A stretch of DNA of 64,000 bases from Lunatimonas sp. (GCF_020832325.1 NZ_JAFIEU010000012.1:47720-111719), one strand, 5' to 3'. Positions 39,884 through 48,028 are shown, counted from the first letter of the stretch. Notes: generated by a model from the letters alone, not told the origin. A program made the numbers and translations.

Positions 39884-39979
39884 ATGAAAAATTTACCGAA
39901 AGAATTAGCCATTAAACTTGAAAAGTTCGACCTATCAAAAGCAACTGCGCTTCATTTCCAGATGAAAAGCGGCTGTTGA
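39884..39979 (+). CDS. Putative precursor peptide, 31 aa with C-terminal cysteine
   Basis: Small ORF starting MKNLPKELAIKLEKFDLSK and ending MKSGC, so its only cysteine is the last residue. The N-terminal half is a charged amphipathic helix, like a leader of a ribosomally made, modified peptide; the C-terminal part is short and mostly uncharged apart from one lysine. It is followed by a strong terminator hairpin, then genes for an isoprenoid-synthase-fold protein and an isoprenylcysteine methyltransferase-like protein. The prediction is that Cys31 is S-prenylated and carboxyl-methylated. Supported by position and composition only. Confidence 0.6.
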   Translation: MKNLPKELAIKLEKFDLSKATALHFQMKSGC

Positions 39980-39996
39980 AAAAGCATCGAATGGCA

Positions 39997-40038
39997 GGGA
40001 TTTACCTGAATCCAACAGGTAAATCCCTTTTTCTTTTT
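39997..40038 (+). terminator. Terminator/attenuator between peptide and enzyme genes
   Basis: Perfect 12-bp stem GGGATTTACCTG (39997-40008), loop AATCCAA, and its complement (40016-40027), followed by TTTTTCTTTTTT. It ends 7 bp before the next start codon. It would make most transcripts end after the peptide gene, giving more peptide message than enzyme message. Confidence 0.9.
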
Positions 40039-40045
40039 TCATCCT

Positions 40046-40960
40046 ATGGAAACCAAACAGCAATTACAGACACTTAGTCACGCAGTGATTTCACGTATTC
40101 AATCAATTGGTCTGCCAAAAACGCTACGAGATCATGTATTGGCTGAGGATGTGTTGCGAAATCACCGCGGATACCTCATTCCACTTTGTTATGCGCTTTC
40201 TCCCGCGTTTGGGAAATTGGAGCATGATGAACAGGTTACCATATGTACAGCCATATTTCTAGGTGCCATGGGTGTTTACGCATTAGACCCCGTACTTGAT
40301 CTTCAAATTACAGGACATGGCGTTAAAAAGCCGATAAGCGACAGCTTCCTGCTAATTAGTGCCTCACAGCATCTGCTAAGCGAGGTGATTCCTCCAAAAT
40401 CAAGGTTTTGGAAGAAATACCAAGAACGCCTAAAGGACCATTTCCTAGAAATTGAATTGAGCGAAGTCAGTGAATCAGACCAAAGAGAATGGAATCAAGC
40501 AGCCTACCACGAATTGCTCAAATTCAAGTACTCCCTATTTTACCTTCCCCTGGACATTCTTTTCCACCTTACCGGTGAAAGAGCCAAAACCAATTACTAT
40601 TATCTCAGAGAGGCATTCTTCCAATTTACCATCGGTTTCAACATCCCCAATGAAATAGTTGGCTTTACATCCGACAGTTCTCTTGGCTTGAAAAACTACG
40701 CTTGGGTACGACTAGCCGAATACCTGGAGAAAGAAAAACTGGACAAACACCTATTCACCACCGAAGAACTGCATAAACTGATCTACCTTAGCGGCATCGC
40801 AACGGAGTTATATGATGAAGCCCTTCAAGCCTTTGAAGAATGCCTTTCCATAGTCAAACCCATGAAACTGCCTCTGTTTGAGAAAATCGTCAATGATCGA
40901 ATTAAAGTCACCTTCAAAGAAAAGGAAGCTCTTAAAACCTACCTGCAAAACATTTCCTAA
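40046..40960 (+). CDS. ComQ-like isoprenoid-synthase-fold protein (putative peptide prenyltransferase)
   Basis: All-helical protein of 304 residues. Its layout follows polyprenyl synthases: RGYLIP at residues 41-46 where the family has KRxRP, then GAMGVYALDPVLD with Asp81 and Asp85 in place of the first DDxxD. The segment FQFTIGFNIPNEIVGFTSD (about 192-210) sits where the second Asp-rich motif FQxxDDxxD should be, but without its aspartates. A degenerate second motif is reminiscent of ComQ, which prenylates the ComX pheromone. Position between a Cys-ending peptide ORF and a methyltransferase supports peptide S-prenylation. A non-catalytic relative is the alternative. Confidence 0.65.
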   Translation: METKQQLQTLSHAVISRIQSIGLPKTLRDHVLAEDVLRNHRGYLIPLCYALSPAFGKLEHDEQVTICTAIFLGAMGVYALDPVLDLQITGHGVKKPISDSFLLISASQHLLSEVIPPKSRFWKKYQERLKDHFLEIELSEVSESDQREWNQAAYHELLKFKYSLFYLPLDILFHLTGERAKTNYYYLREAFFQFTIGFNIPNEIVGFTSDSSLGLKNYAWVRLAEYLEKEKLDKHLFTTEELHKLIYLSGIATELYDEALQAFEECLSIVKPMKLPLFEKIVNDRIKVTFKEKEALKTYLQNIS

Positions 40961-40963
40961 GCC

Positions 40964-41527
40964 ATGGGTTTACTGGAGGCTCGCCTGTTGCTTTATGGAG
41001 TGATCTTTGTCCTCTACCACTTGACAGAATTTGGTCTTCACCGGTTTATACACGGTCGCTTCGAGTACCGTTCCCTGCTGTTTTCTATTCCCTACGTTTT
41101 GGCCCAACTCACCCTGATAGGTGAATACCTTCTCACCCAGCCCTACCTCTCCACACCAACCTGGACGTTTTATGTGGGAGGTTTCGGTATCTTGCTGGGT
41201 CTTGGCTTTCGATGGGTCGCGATGCTAACCGCACGTAAATCCTTTCATCACCTCGTCCAAACAAGACGAAGCCAGAACCACCACCTGGTGACTAAAGGGC
41301 CATACAAGCTAGTTCGACACCCCGCCTATTTGGGCTGGTATCTATACAGTCTGAGCGTTCCGCTATTTTTAGGGACACAGGTTTCCCTGTTCCTTTTTGC
41401 AGGTATTGGCTGGTATTTTTTCAAACAACGAATCGCCTACGAAGAAGAATGGTTGATTTCCTTTTTTGGAGATGCCTATCGCTCCTATAAAGCTCATACG
41501 CACTCGGGGATTCCATTTATCCCCTAA
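40964..41527 (+). CDS. Isoprenylcysteine carboxyl methyltransferase-like protein
   Basis: Integral membrane protein of 187 residues with about four to five helices. The C-terminal half carries the ICMT/PEMT-family signature: HHLVTKGPYKLVRHPAYLGW for SAM binding, then RIAYEEEWLISFFGDAYRSY. In eukaryotes this family methylates the C-terminal carboxyl of prenylated cysteines. It begins 3 bp after the prenyltransferase-like gene, so the two are co-translated. Bacterial members can have other substrates, but here a peptide ending in cysteine is encoded in the same locus. Confidence 0.85.
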   Translation: MGLLEARLLLYGVIFVLYHLTEFGLHRFIHGRFEYRSLLFSIPYVLAQLTLIGEYLLTQPYLSTPTWTFYVGGFGILLGLGFRWVAMLTARKSFHHLVQTRRSQNHHLVTKGPYKLVRHPAYLGWYLYSLSVPLFLGTQVSLFLFAGIGWYFFKQRIAYEEEWLISFFGDAYRSYKAHTHSGIPFIP

Positions 41528-41625
41528 TTGAATCGCACCTATTAGAAATTGCCAACAGAAAAAACTAACCTTTATTTCACATCATACGTATATCATTTTG
41601 ATATCATTTTAACACTTTAAAAATC

Positions 41626-42474
41626 ATGGAAAAAATCGTCACTCCCTCTTCCGGCTATACTATGTTGGGCAGCGCAGCCCTCCTTGCTACCGGTGCTGTG
41701 CTCTCTATTATGTACAAGATCCCCCCTACCGCTGTAGTATGTACGTTGGGCACTTTCTTTCTGATCCCCGGATTCTTTACCCTTCAGCCTAACAAAGCCG
41801 TCGTTTTGATCCTTTTTGGAGCCTACAAAGGCACCGTTAAAGACAACGGCTTTTTTTGGGTGAACCCCTTTATGCTCAAACAAAAGATATCCCTTCGGGT
41901 ACGGAATTTTGAAAATAAACCCCTAAAAGTGAACGACAAAATCGGTAACCCGGTCATGGTAGGTACCATCGTGGTTTGGCAGGTGGAGAACACATTCCGT
42001 GCGACTTTTGACGTAGAAGATTATGAAAACTTTGTGCACCTGCAAACAGATGCCGCCGTGCGAAAAATGGCCGGAAAGTATCCTTACGATGATTTTGAGG
42101 CAGAAAATGCCGAAATCACCCTGCGATCCGGCGTAGAAGAGGTCAACCATTCCCTAGAAGAAGAGATCTCTGACCGACTGAAGCATGCGGGCATCAAGGT
42201 GATAGAAGCTCGAATTTCCCACCTGGCCTATTCCTCAGAAATTGCTTCGGCCATGCTTCAGCGGCAGCAGGCAACTGCAATCGTAGCAGCGCGGCGCAAA
42301 ATCGTGGATGGCGCCGTCGGAATGGTGGAAATGGCGTTGGAGGATCTCAAGCTAAAGGGCATCATCGATTTTGAGGAGGATAAGAAAGCGGCCATGGTGA
42401 GTAATTTGATGGTGGTGCTTTGTTCAGATCGATCGGCCAGTCCCGTGTTGAATGTTGGAACGCTAAATAACTAG
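41626..42474 (+). CDS. SPFH domain (stomatin/prohibitin-like) protein
   Basis: 282 residues. Two hydrophobic segments near the N-terminus (about 12-28 and 33-47) anchor it in the membrane; an SPFH/band 7 domain follows (LQPNKAVVLILFGAYKGTV onward), with a coiled-coil and the typical sequence VIEARISHLAYSSEIASAML, QRQQATAIVAARR. SPFH proteins oligomerise and organise membrane microdomains or control proteases. First gene of a four-gene operon with two small membrane proteins and a ribbon-helix-helix protein. Confidence 0.92.
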   Translation: MEKIVTPSSGYTMLGSAALLATGAVLSIMYKIPPTAVVCTLGTFFLIPGFFTLQPNKAVVLILFGAYKGTVKDNGFFWVNPFMLKQKISLRVRNFENKPLKVNDKIGNPVMVGTIVVWQVENTFRATFDVEDYENFVHLQTDAAVRKMAGKYPYDDFEAENAEITLRSGVEEVNHSLEEEISDRLKHAGIKVIEARISHLAYSSEIASAMLQRQQATAIVAARRKIVDGAVGMVEMALEDLKLKGIIDFEEDKKAAMVSNLMVVLCSDRSASPVLNVGTLNN

Positions 42475-42478
42475 CGCC

Positions 42479-42973
42479 ATGGTTGTAAACGAGCGCCAGG
42501 ACTTTCGGGGCAGCATACTCATGTGGGGCATTATCATGCTGGAAGCACCCACTTTGATCCTGTTAACTACGCTCTATTTCACCGGACACCTGGGCGATGA
42601 AGGGTGGAAAGTCCTGCTCGTGGTATTTGGAATCATGGCAGCCACCTTTTTCTTTGTATTAAGTATCTCGGTGGAGCTTCGGGCAGATGAAACAGGCATT
42701 TCCTATCGAAACCCACCTTTCTTCTATACTTGGAAGAAAATACCTAAAACAGATATACGCTACGCAGACGTTAAAAAATCGGGTGGGATGATGGACTATG
42801 GGGGTATGGGAGTCCGGGTTAGCAAAAAAAGAACGGCATATATTTTCTTTAGCGACCATGTATTGGAAATCCAGAGATGGAGCAACCCGAAAACGCTAAT
42901 TTTCAGCACGCACCGACATCGGGAGTTACAGCAGTTAATCGAAGTTTGGCAAGTAGAGCAGGATAAATCATGA
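42479..42973 (+). CDS. Hypothetical membrane protein, 164 aa
   Basis: Two predicted membrane helices (about residues 14-36 and 44-65), then a soluble beta-rich domain with YRNPPFFYTWKKIPKTDI, resembling bacterial PH-like domains by pattern. Function unknown. It starts 4 bp after the SPFH gene and overlaps the next gene by 4 bp (ATGA), so it belongs to the same translationally coupled unit. It has the same layout as the following protein, suggesting an old duplication. Confidence 0.75.
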   Translation: MVVNERQDFRGSILMWGIIMLEAPTLILLTTLYFTGHLGDEGWKVLLVVFGIMAATFFFVLSISVELRADETGISYRNPPFFYTWKKIPKTDIRYADVKKSGGMMDYGGMGVRVSKKRTAYIFFSDHVLEIQRWSNPKTLIFSTHRHRELQQLIEVWQVEQDKS

Positions 42974-43467
42974 GCAAAACACTATTCAAGGAGACGCAAA
43001 AATTCAAAGATCTATGGATCTGGCTAACCATCTTTCTTACCGCAGTGCTGGCGTTATGGATCTTGGCACAGGCCGCGCTGCAGGAGGATATGACCGACTG
43101 GAAGGGAGCTATAATTGCGGTCATCGTATTGATATCCGTGGCTGTGCTACTGTTTATAATGGAGTTGGATGTGAAGATAGACGAACGACACCTAAGGTTT
43201 CGCTTCTTCCCTTTGCTTGCCGAAAGAACCTATCCCCTAGAAGACATCGAGAGCCTTTCATTGATCCGATACAATTCCCTGCTTAAGTTCGGGGGTTGGG
43301 GGATCCGAACAAATTTCCGGTATTGGGTATACAATACCGGTGGCAACCATGGAATAATGGTAAAAACCAAAAAGAAACAATTCTTGTTGGGCACCCAACA
43401 ACCCGAAGCAGCTGCGAGGGCTGTCAACTGGTTTAACCAACAAAAACTTCAGCGAAATGCCGAATAA
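42970..43467 (+). CDS. Hypothetical membrane protein, 165 aa
   Basis: Two predicted helices (about residues 14-34 and 42-62) and a soluble C-terminal domain with ERTYPLEDIESLSLIRYNSL and a WGIRTNFRYWVYN stretch. Same architecture as the preceding protein. Function unknown. Its end overlaps the start of the ribbon-helix-helix gene by 11 bp. Confidence 0.75.
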   Translation: MSKTLFKETQKFKDLWIWLTIFLTAVLALWILAQAALQEDMTDWKGAIIAVIVLISVAVLLFIMELDVKIDERHLRFRFFPLLAERTYPLEDIESLSLIRYNSLLKFGGWGIRTNFRYWVYNTGGNHGIMVKTKKKQFLLGTQQPEAAARAVNWFNQQKLQRNAE

Positions 43468-43615
43468 GAAACCCTTTGCTTTACGGATCGACGAGCGAAT
43501 GATGAAGGCCGTGGAAAAATGGGCCGCGGACGAGTTTCGCAGCACCAATGGCCAACTGGAATGGATTATCCATGAAGCACTCAAAAAAGCTGGCCGGCTC
43601 CCCAAAGGGGATTAA
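43457..43615 (+). CDS. Arc-like ribbon-helix-helix protein, 52 aa
   Basis: Small ORF starting MPNKKPFALRIDERMMKAVE. One beta strand (FALRIDE) followed by two helices, with RSTNGQLEWIIHEALKKA as the second, is the Arc/MetJ DNA-binding pattern. It is the last gene of the SPFH operon and could be its autoregulator, or a co-factor without DNA binding. A weak hairpin and T-run (AAGGG...CTCCCTTTTTT) follows the stop. Confidence 0.8.
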   Translation: MPNKKPFALRIDERMMKAVEKWAADEFRSTNGQLEWIIHEALKKAGRLPKGD

Positions 43616-43693
43616 CTCCCTTTTTTAGTTACCGAGGTTTGGTAAACCGTACCACCTTCGGTAGTTTTGTTCACTCACTCAACACCCTACTCC

Positions 43694-44518
43694 ATGAAGA
43701 TCCGGGCTATTTGTACCGATATAGACGGGACATTATTAGATAAAAACCGACAAATTTCAGCCAGAACCAAAGCGGCCTTTGCCCGTTTACCGAAGGATTT
43801 CCCAGTGATCTTGGCCTCCTCCCGTATGCCTTCGGCCATGACGCACTTGCTCGAGGAATTGGGCCGGCCCGACCAGCCATTGATATGCTATAACGGAGGA
43901 TACCTTTTGGCACCAAACATTCAGACCAAGCAGCCACATCCGATTGAATCTACCGCGATATCCTTGGCCCATTGCGCCGAAATTTTGAAGCTAGCGAAAG
44001 ACACATCCATCCATGTGAGCTTCTACGCCGAAGACCTTTGGTATGCACCAAGAATCGATGCTTGGACAGAAAAGGAAGAAACCGTCACCAAGGTAAAATC
44101 CGTCCTCAAGCCCGGAGAGGAAGTACTTGATTATTGGAAAACGTCCAATACCGGCGCCCATAAAGTGATGTGTATGGGTGATTCCGCCGAAATCCAGTAT
44201 CTATACGACCGGCTTGAAAGTCTATTGGGCAACGAATTACACCTATACCGTTCAAAGGATACGTACATCGAAATTGCCCCCAAACAGGTGTCCAAGGCAT
44301 CGGCATTGGAAACTCTCTTGCGATCCCATTATTCGTTTGGAATGGAGGAGGTGATGGCCTTCGGAGATAACTACAACGATGTGGACCTGATCGCACGGAC
44401 GGGATTTGGCGTTGCGGTAGCCAACGCACGCGATGAAGTAAAGGCGGTGGCCAAGCATGTTACCGCCACTAACAAAGCGGATGGGGTAGCCATTGCGATC
44501 GAATCATTTTTACTGTAA
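43694..44518 (+). CDS. Cof-type HAD-IIB sugar phosphatase-like hydrolase
   Basis: 274 residues from ATG 43694; the frame is open from a TTG at 43667, but the ATG gives the canonical family N-terminus MKIRAICTDIDGTLLDKN with the nucleophile and acid aspartates. Motif II is ILASSRMPS, the type IIB cap follows, and motif IV is FGDNYNDVDLI. Members dephosphorylate sugar phosphates or flavin/PLP intermediates; the substrate is not readable. Convergent with the DUF2461 gene. Confidence 0.93.
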   Translation: MKIRAICTDIDGTLLDKNRQISARTKAAFARLPKDFPVILASSRMPSAMTHLLEELGRPDQPLICYNGGYLLAPNIQTKQPHPIESTAISLAHCAEILKLAKDTSIHVSFYAEDLWYAPRIDAWTEKEETVTKVKSVLKPGEEVLDYWKTSNTGAHKVMCMGDSAEIQYLYDRLESLLGNELHLYRSKDTYIEIAPKQVSKASALETLLRSHYSFGMEEVMAFGDNYNDVDLIARTGFGVAVANARDEVKAVAKHVTATNKADGVAIAIESFLL

Positions 44519-44563
44519 GGTTCGTTGGTTCTACCAAAACCTGCGCCCCGAGCCTGTTTTTCA

Positions 44564-45244
44564 TCAAATCAACCCACTCCCGTCCTCTACATCTTCCAAT
44601 GCCCGGGACAGAAAATCATTCAATGGCTTTGCCCGTTCAAAAGCCTGCAACGCAAGCATCTTGTACACGCCATTGCTTACTTGTTCATCCGTGAGTGGCT
44701 TAGAAAGTATAAAGCTCTTGTGCCTCAGGTAGTCAATGTAAGGGTGATCGGCAGGATAATCTCTGGGACTGGTTTTTAATCGATCACCCTCAAGGCCGTT
44801 AAAATACCCTTTTATCGTAGGTTGCCTCAGGAACTGATCCAGCTCTGCGCCGGAATAGTCGATTTCCTGCCGGATCCGCTTTAACACATCCGCCGGAGGC
44901 ATCCAAACTCCACAGGCCAAAAAACTGCCCCCCGGCTCCACGTGCAGGTAATAGCCGGGACCGGTACTTTTTTTACCACCCACCGCGAAATACGCAGCCA
45001 TGTTGGTCTTATACGGTCGCTTGTCTGCCGAAAACCGGATATCTCGATTTTGCCGAAACACGCAATCCTTCGGTTTGAGGGGTTCCAGCATCGGCTCGAA
45101 GGATACCAATCCGTGCAAAAGCTCCGCTACCTCAGAAAGAAGGAATTCCCTCGCCTGTAGGTATCGTCTCCTATGGGCATCCATCCATTCTTTGTGGTTA
45201 TTTTCGGCAAGATCTTGTAAAAAGGGAATCAAGGGATTTTCCAT
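44564..45244 (-). CDS. DUF2461 (TIGR02453) protein
   Basis: Conserved cytosolic protein of about 226 residues with the family start FLQDLAENNHKEWMDAHR and the core FRQNRDIRFSADKRPYKTNM and GYYLHVEPGGSFLACGVW. The biochemical role of DUF2461 is unknown. The frame extends to 45277, but ATG 45244 gives the usual N-terminus. It marks the right edge of the backbone before the accessory island. Confidence 0.9.
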   Translation of the reverse strand: MENPLIPFLQDLAENNHKEWMDAHRRRYLQAREFLLSEVAELLHGLVSFEPMLEPLKPKDCVFRQNRDIRFSADKRPYKTNMAAYFAVGGKKSTGPGYYLHVEPGGSFLACGVWMPPADVLKRIRQEIDYSGAELDQFLRQPTIKGYFNGLEGDRLKTSPRDYPADHPYIDYLRHKSFILSKPLTDEQVSNGVYKMLALQAFERAKPLNDFLSRALEDVEDGSGLI

Positions 45245-45276
45245 ATAGGGTCGGATAACTAGGGTTTTCTTTATCA

Positions 45277-45519
45277 CTACAAAATGATCTGAGCAAATTT
45301 AGAAAACTTTTCATCTTTAGAAATGACGGTCATCCTTTCAAATTTAGCTTGTGCGATGATAATTCTATCAAATTCAACTAGAATATCTAGATCACTCCCG
45401 TCCGTCAGTTGATTTCTGGCATAGGAACCAAAAATAGCTAGGTTTTTCAAGCCATATTTACGGCTGAGTCTTAGCTTGTGAGCAATAAGCGTATCCTTTA
45501 CGGTTTTTAAATGCAACAT
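45277..45519 (-). pseudogene. Chimeric remnant: nucleotidyltransferase head joined to PIN-domain tail
   Basis: 80-residue ORF from ATG 45519. The first ~50 residues are a MNT-type nucleotidyltransferase: IFGSYARNQLTDGSDLDILVEF, with GSxAR and the two aspartates. From about residue 51 the sequence (DRIIIAQAKFERMTVISKDE) instead matches the C-terminal end of PIN-domain VapC-like toxins. The join falls in the shared letters FDR, as expected for a deletion through microhomology between two toxin-antitoxin genes. No HepT-like partner is adjacent. Likely non-functional as a toxin. Confidence 0.6.
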
Positions 45520-45573
45520 ATTCAAATGTATGAAATGTTTGATTTTGATGCAATCAACCTTTGCTGCCTAATC

Positions 45574-45703
45574 GGGTCAGGCAGAGGAATCTACTCACCA
45601 TCTTTAGGATTTTTAGCACAGCGTCCGTGATTTTCAATTTACCCTCAGCTTCACCCTGCACTCCCAAAAACCGGAACAGGCTGTGCGTGAGATACTCACC
45701 TGC
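45574..45703 (+). repeat. Dispersed repeat family 1, copy 1
   Basis: Begins GGGTCAGGC and ends GCTGTGCGTGAGATACTCACC; related copies at 46360-46440, 47300-47424 and, by its first ~20 bp, at 48372. Common blocks are GGGTCAGGC, CTACTCACC and GATTTTCAAT. Copies lie between gene modules of the accessory island. Confidence 0.6.
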
Positions 45704-46359
45704 TTTCCTCGCCGGGACAGCCATTTCCATTTCGGTTATTAAAATTGACCCGATACCTTTTTTTGTCCATGCTCTTGATGGTTGTCGATGGTTTGATGTG
45801 ACCTTATTTCCTTGATCGTTAAATTGTATCTTGGAGAAAAACCACATGCTTAATTTATTTTCCGCCTTGCAGATTTTGGCGTGAAGAAATCCGGGCAGTG
45901 CGGTGACAAAGGCAGAGGCATGTCTGACGAGGTTTTTGGGCTGTAAATTATTTTTTGAAGTACTTGTACTTTCCAAAAACCGAGGAGTTTGCCTATGCGC
46001 GGGCTGAGCCAGGATTTTAGCCAAAAGATGCACAGCTGCGGGGTTTTTTGGTTACTTTTTTGACCTGTGGCAAAAAAGTAACAAGAGTTCAATATCCTTA
46101 AAGTTGGCCATCTGAAGGCAAACGGCCTCTACACCGGTTCATTGCGATAATACCTGAAAAGCTAACCTTTTGCCTTCATTTTACTGACGGGGTTTTCATG
46201 CTTGGACACGACCCAAAATAGCAACAACGATGACTGGGACACCCAAATTTATCAAAAATACGCCTTGGGAGTGTCTAAATACACTATCGCAAATCTACCG
46301 AGGAAAACAGGAAAAAACCGATTATGTTGAGTTAGGGCTTCTAAATATGAGCAAAAATT
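45704..46359. other. Gene-free DNA in accessory island
   Basis: No supported gene. A minus-strand frame at 45554-46033 is open for 159 codons but runs through repeat sequence and shows no protein features. No palindromes of note. Confidence 0.5.
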
Positions 46360-46548
46360 GGGTCAGGCAAGGGAATCTACTCACCGTTTTTAGGATCCTT
46401 AGTGGTGTCCGTGATTTTCAATCCGCCTATATACACCTCAACTAAGCAACCCGCTAGGCTTCTGTTCCGCCGCGGCGGACGGGCATCACAGGCTAAGCCA
46501 GAAATTTCGCCGCGCTCCACTTCGGTTTAGCCTTGTATGTTTGGGTGC
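46360..46548 (+). repeat. Repeat block between modules (families 1 and 2)
   Basis: 46360-46440 is a copy of family 1. 46490-46548 carries the end of family 2 (CGCGCTCCACTTCGGTTTAG then ATGTTTGGG), adjacent to the 3' end of the HigA gene. Confidence 0.55.
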
Positions 46549-46556
46549 ATATTCCC

Positions 46557-46862
46557 TCATTCTATCGTAAAGGATACTTTTTTGCCCAACCCGATTTCAA
46601 GAATCCTATACAATGTAGATAGCTGAATATCACTTTTCCCATTTTCAATCCTTGAAATGAAGCTCTTTTTTGTCCCGGTTTTCAGCGCAAGTTGTTCCTG
46701 GGTCATGTTCGAAAGTCTTCTTTCTTCCTTTATAAGCTCCCCAATGGCAAAAGCCTTCGCCTTTGCCTCAAATGCTATTCTTTGATCGGTTCCCGGTGCC
46801 CCATATCTTTTTTCTAAGTGTTCTTCAAAGGTTGTCACATGCTTTTTATCCAAATTTTCCAT
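46557..46862 (-). CDS. HigA-type XRE antitoxin
   Basis: 101 residues with a Cro/C1 helix-turn-helix in the C-terminal half (MTQEQLALKTGTKKSFISRI). The N-terminal half is a charged helix with FEEHLEKRYG, typical of HigA antitoxins of RelE-type toxins. It lies 4 bp downstream of a toxin gene that carries a stop codon, the HigBA gene order. It probably still represses its promoter although the toxin is inactive. Confidence 0.88.
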   Translation of the reverse strand: MENLDKKHVTTFEEHLEKRYGAPGTDQRIAFEAKAKAFAIGELIKEERRLSNMTQEQLALKTGTKKSFISRIENGKSDIQLSTLYRILEIGLGKKVSFTIE

Positions 46863-46866
46863 CTTA

Positions 46867-47214
46867 TCAGAGGTTTTGCTTTTCTTTAAAGTAGTCAGCG
46901 TTTAGTCTCAATGCTTTTTCTATTTCCTTTCTTGGTGCCTTTTGGCTCTTTTTCTGAAAGCCATTGAAGAGAATCACCAAATTACCGTCATCAAAGCAGC
47001 AAAAAATTCGGTAAATGTCGCTGCTGAACTCCACCCTGATTTCGTAAAGACCATCGGTACCCTTCATATGTTGAAAAAATTTTAAGGGGATTCTTTCCAA
47101 GACCATCACCAAATACAGTACTTGGTCTATTTAATCCTGGACCTTCACCGGCAGATTCTCGAAGAATTCAGAGAAATAATTCTTGTAAAAAATCAGGGTT
47201 CTCTTCCTATCTAT
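46867..47214 (-). pseudogene. HigB/RelE-type toxin, inactivated
   Basis: The toxin frame can be read from about 47214 (RKRTLIFYKNYFSEFFENLP) to the intact C-terminus (LYEIRVEFSSDIYRIFCCFD, GFQKKSQKAPRKEIEKAL). It is interrupted by TAA at 47131-47133 after VKVQD, and there is no start codon upstream in frame (ATA at the expected place). An 81-codon ORF from 47112 remains and lacks the first ~35 residues. RelE-fold toxins cleave mRNA on the ribosome; this copy is presumably dead. Confidence 0.75.
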
Positions 47215-47299
47215 CCCGTAAAGTTAACGAATAATGGTACAAAAATCTTGAGGATCGTTCATTTTTTTGGTATTTGGATCTTTAAATGCACCCCAATCT

Positions 47300-47686
47300 G
47301 GTCAGGCCCGGAAACCTACTCACCATTTATCGGATTTTGCGGCGTTCGCAATTTTCAATTCACCCTCAACTTCCCACGGAACTCCCGAAAATAGGGACAG
47401 GCTGTGCGTGAAACGCTCACCTAACATCGATGTATCTAAGGCTCATCATGCTTATGCCGATCGGCAGTCAGGTTAAAAAATTGCCCGGCACTAAGATGTA
47501 CTTAAGGTCGAACCAATTTTCCAGTTTCAAATACTCCCGGAGAGGTTCCGTGCTGAACATTCAATCCGGAGTTATTCAAAGTTCCCGCAGATGCCGCAGA
47601 TTTGCTTCCGACCCACCTGCGTAATCAGCTGGGAAATAATTCAGCTGCGCTCAACTTCAGTTTAGCCCTACAATGTTACGGCCAGT
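47300..47686 (+). repeat. Repeat block between HigBA and HepT-MntA
   Basis: 47300-47424 is family 1. 47481-47686 is family 2 and matches 48455-48664 with shared blocks GAGAGGTYCCGTGCTGAAC, TCTGCG/CCTGCGTAATCAGCTGG and TTTAGYCCT, ending ATGTTACGGCC next to the HepT gene end. Confidence 0.65.
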
Positions 47687-47689
47687 AAT

Positions 47690-48028
47690 TTAGATCTCAT
47701 TTAGTAAACCGTCAATTTGAATTTTTAAGGCTGGTAGTTCTCTTGTAATAATTGTCCAGATAACTTCATCTGAAATATTATCATAACCGTGTATGATTCT
47801 GTTTCTTGTACCAATGATATTTTTGGCGTCTTTTAATGGGAATTTTTGATCCATTTTTAGGATTCTATTTACAGCCTCACCTATGATTTCCAAATTTCTT
47901 TCGACCGCCTTTTTTGTCTTTATGTCTTTGCGATATGAGAAAAAATCCCGATTCTCTCCTAAGAATTCATATATCTCGTCGATTGAGTCTTGGATGTCAA
48001 GAAGCCACGCTTTAATCTTGATGTCCAT
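47690..48028 (-). CDS. hepT: HepT-like ribonuclease toxin (DUF86)
   Basis: 112-residue helical protein with the HEPN-family RNase motif RNRIIHGYDN (R-x4-6-H followed by the tyrosine that MntA modifies). In characterised systems HepT cleaves RNA and is silenced by AMPylation of this tyrosine by its partner. It overlaps the mntA gene by 17 bp on the same strand. The locus lies between two copies of the same long repeat. Confidence 0.9.
   Translation of the reverse strand: MDIKIKAWLLDIQDSIDEIYEFLGENRDFFSYRKDIKTKKAVERNLEIIGEAVNRILKMDQKFPLKDAKNIIGTRNRIIHGYDNISDEVIWTIITRELPALKIQIDGLLNEI

Noticed and set aside
45554..46033. 159-codon minus-strand frame
   Set aside because: Composed largely of dispersed repeat sequence; composition and lack of motifs do not support a protein.
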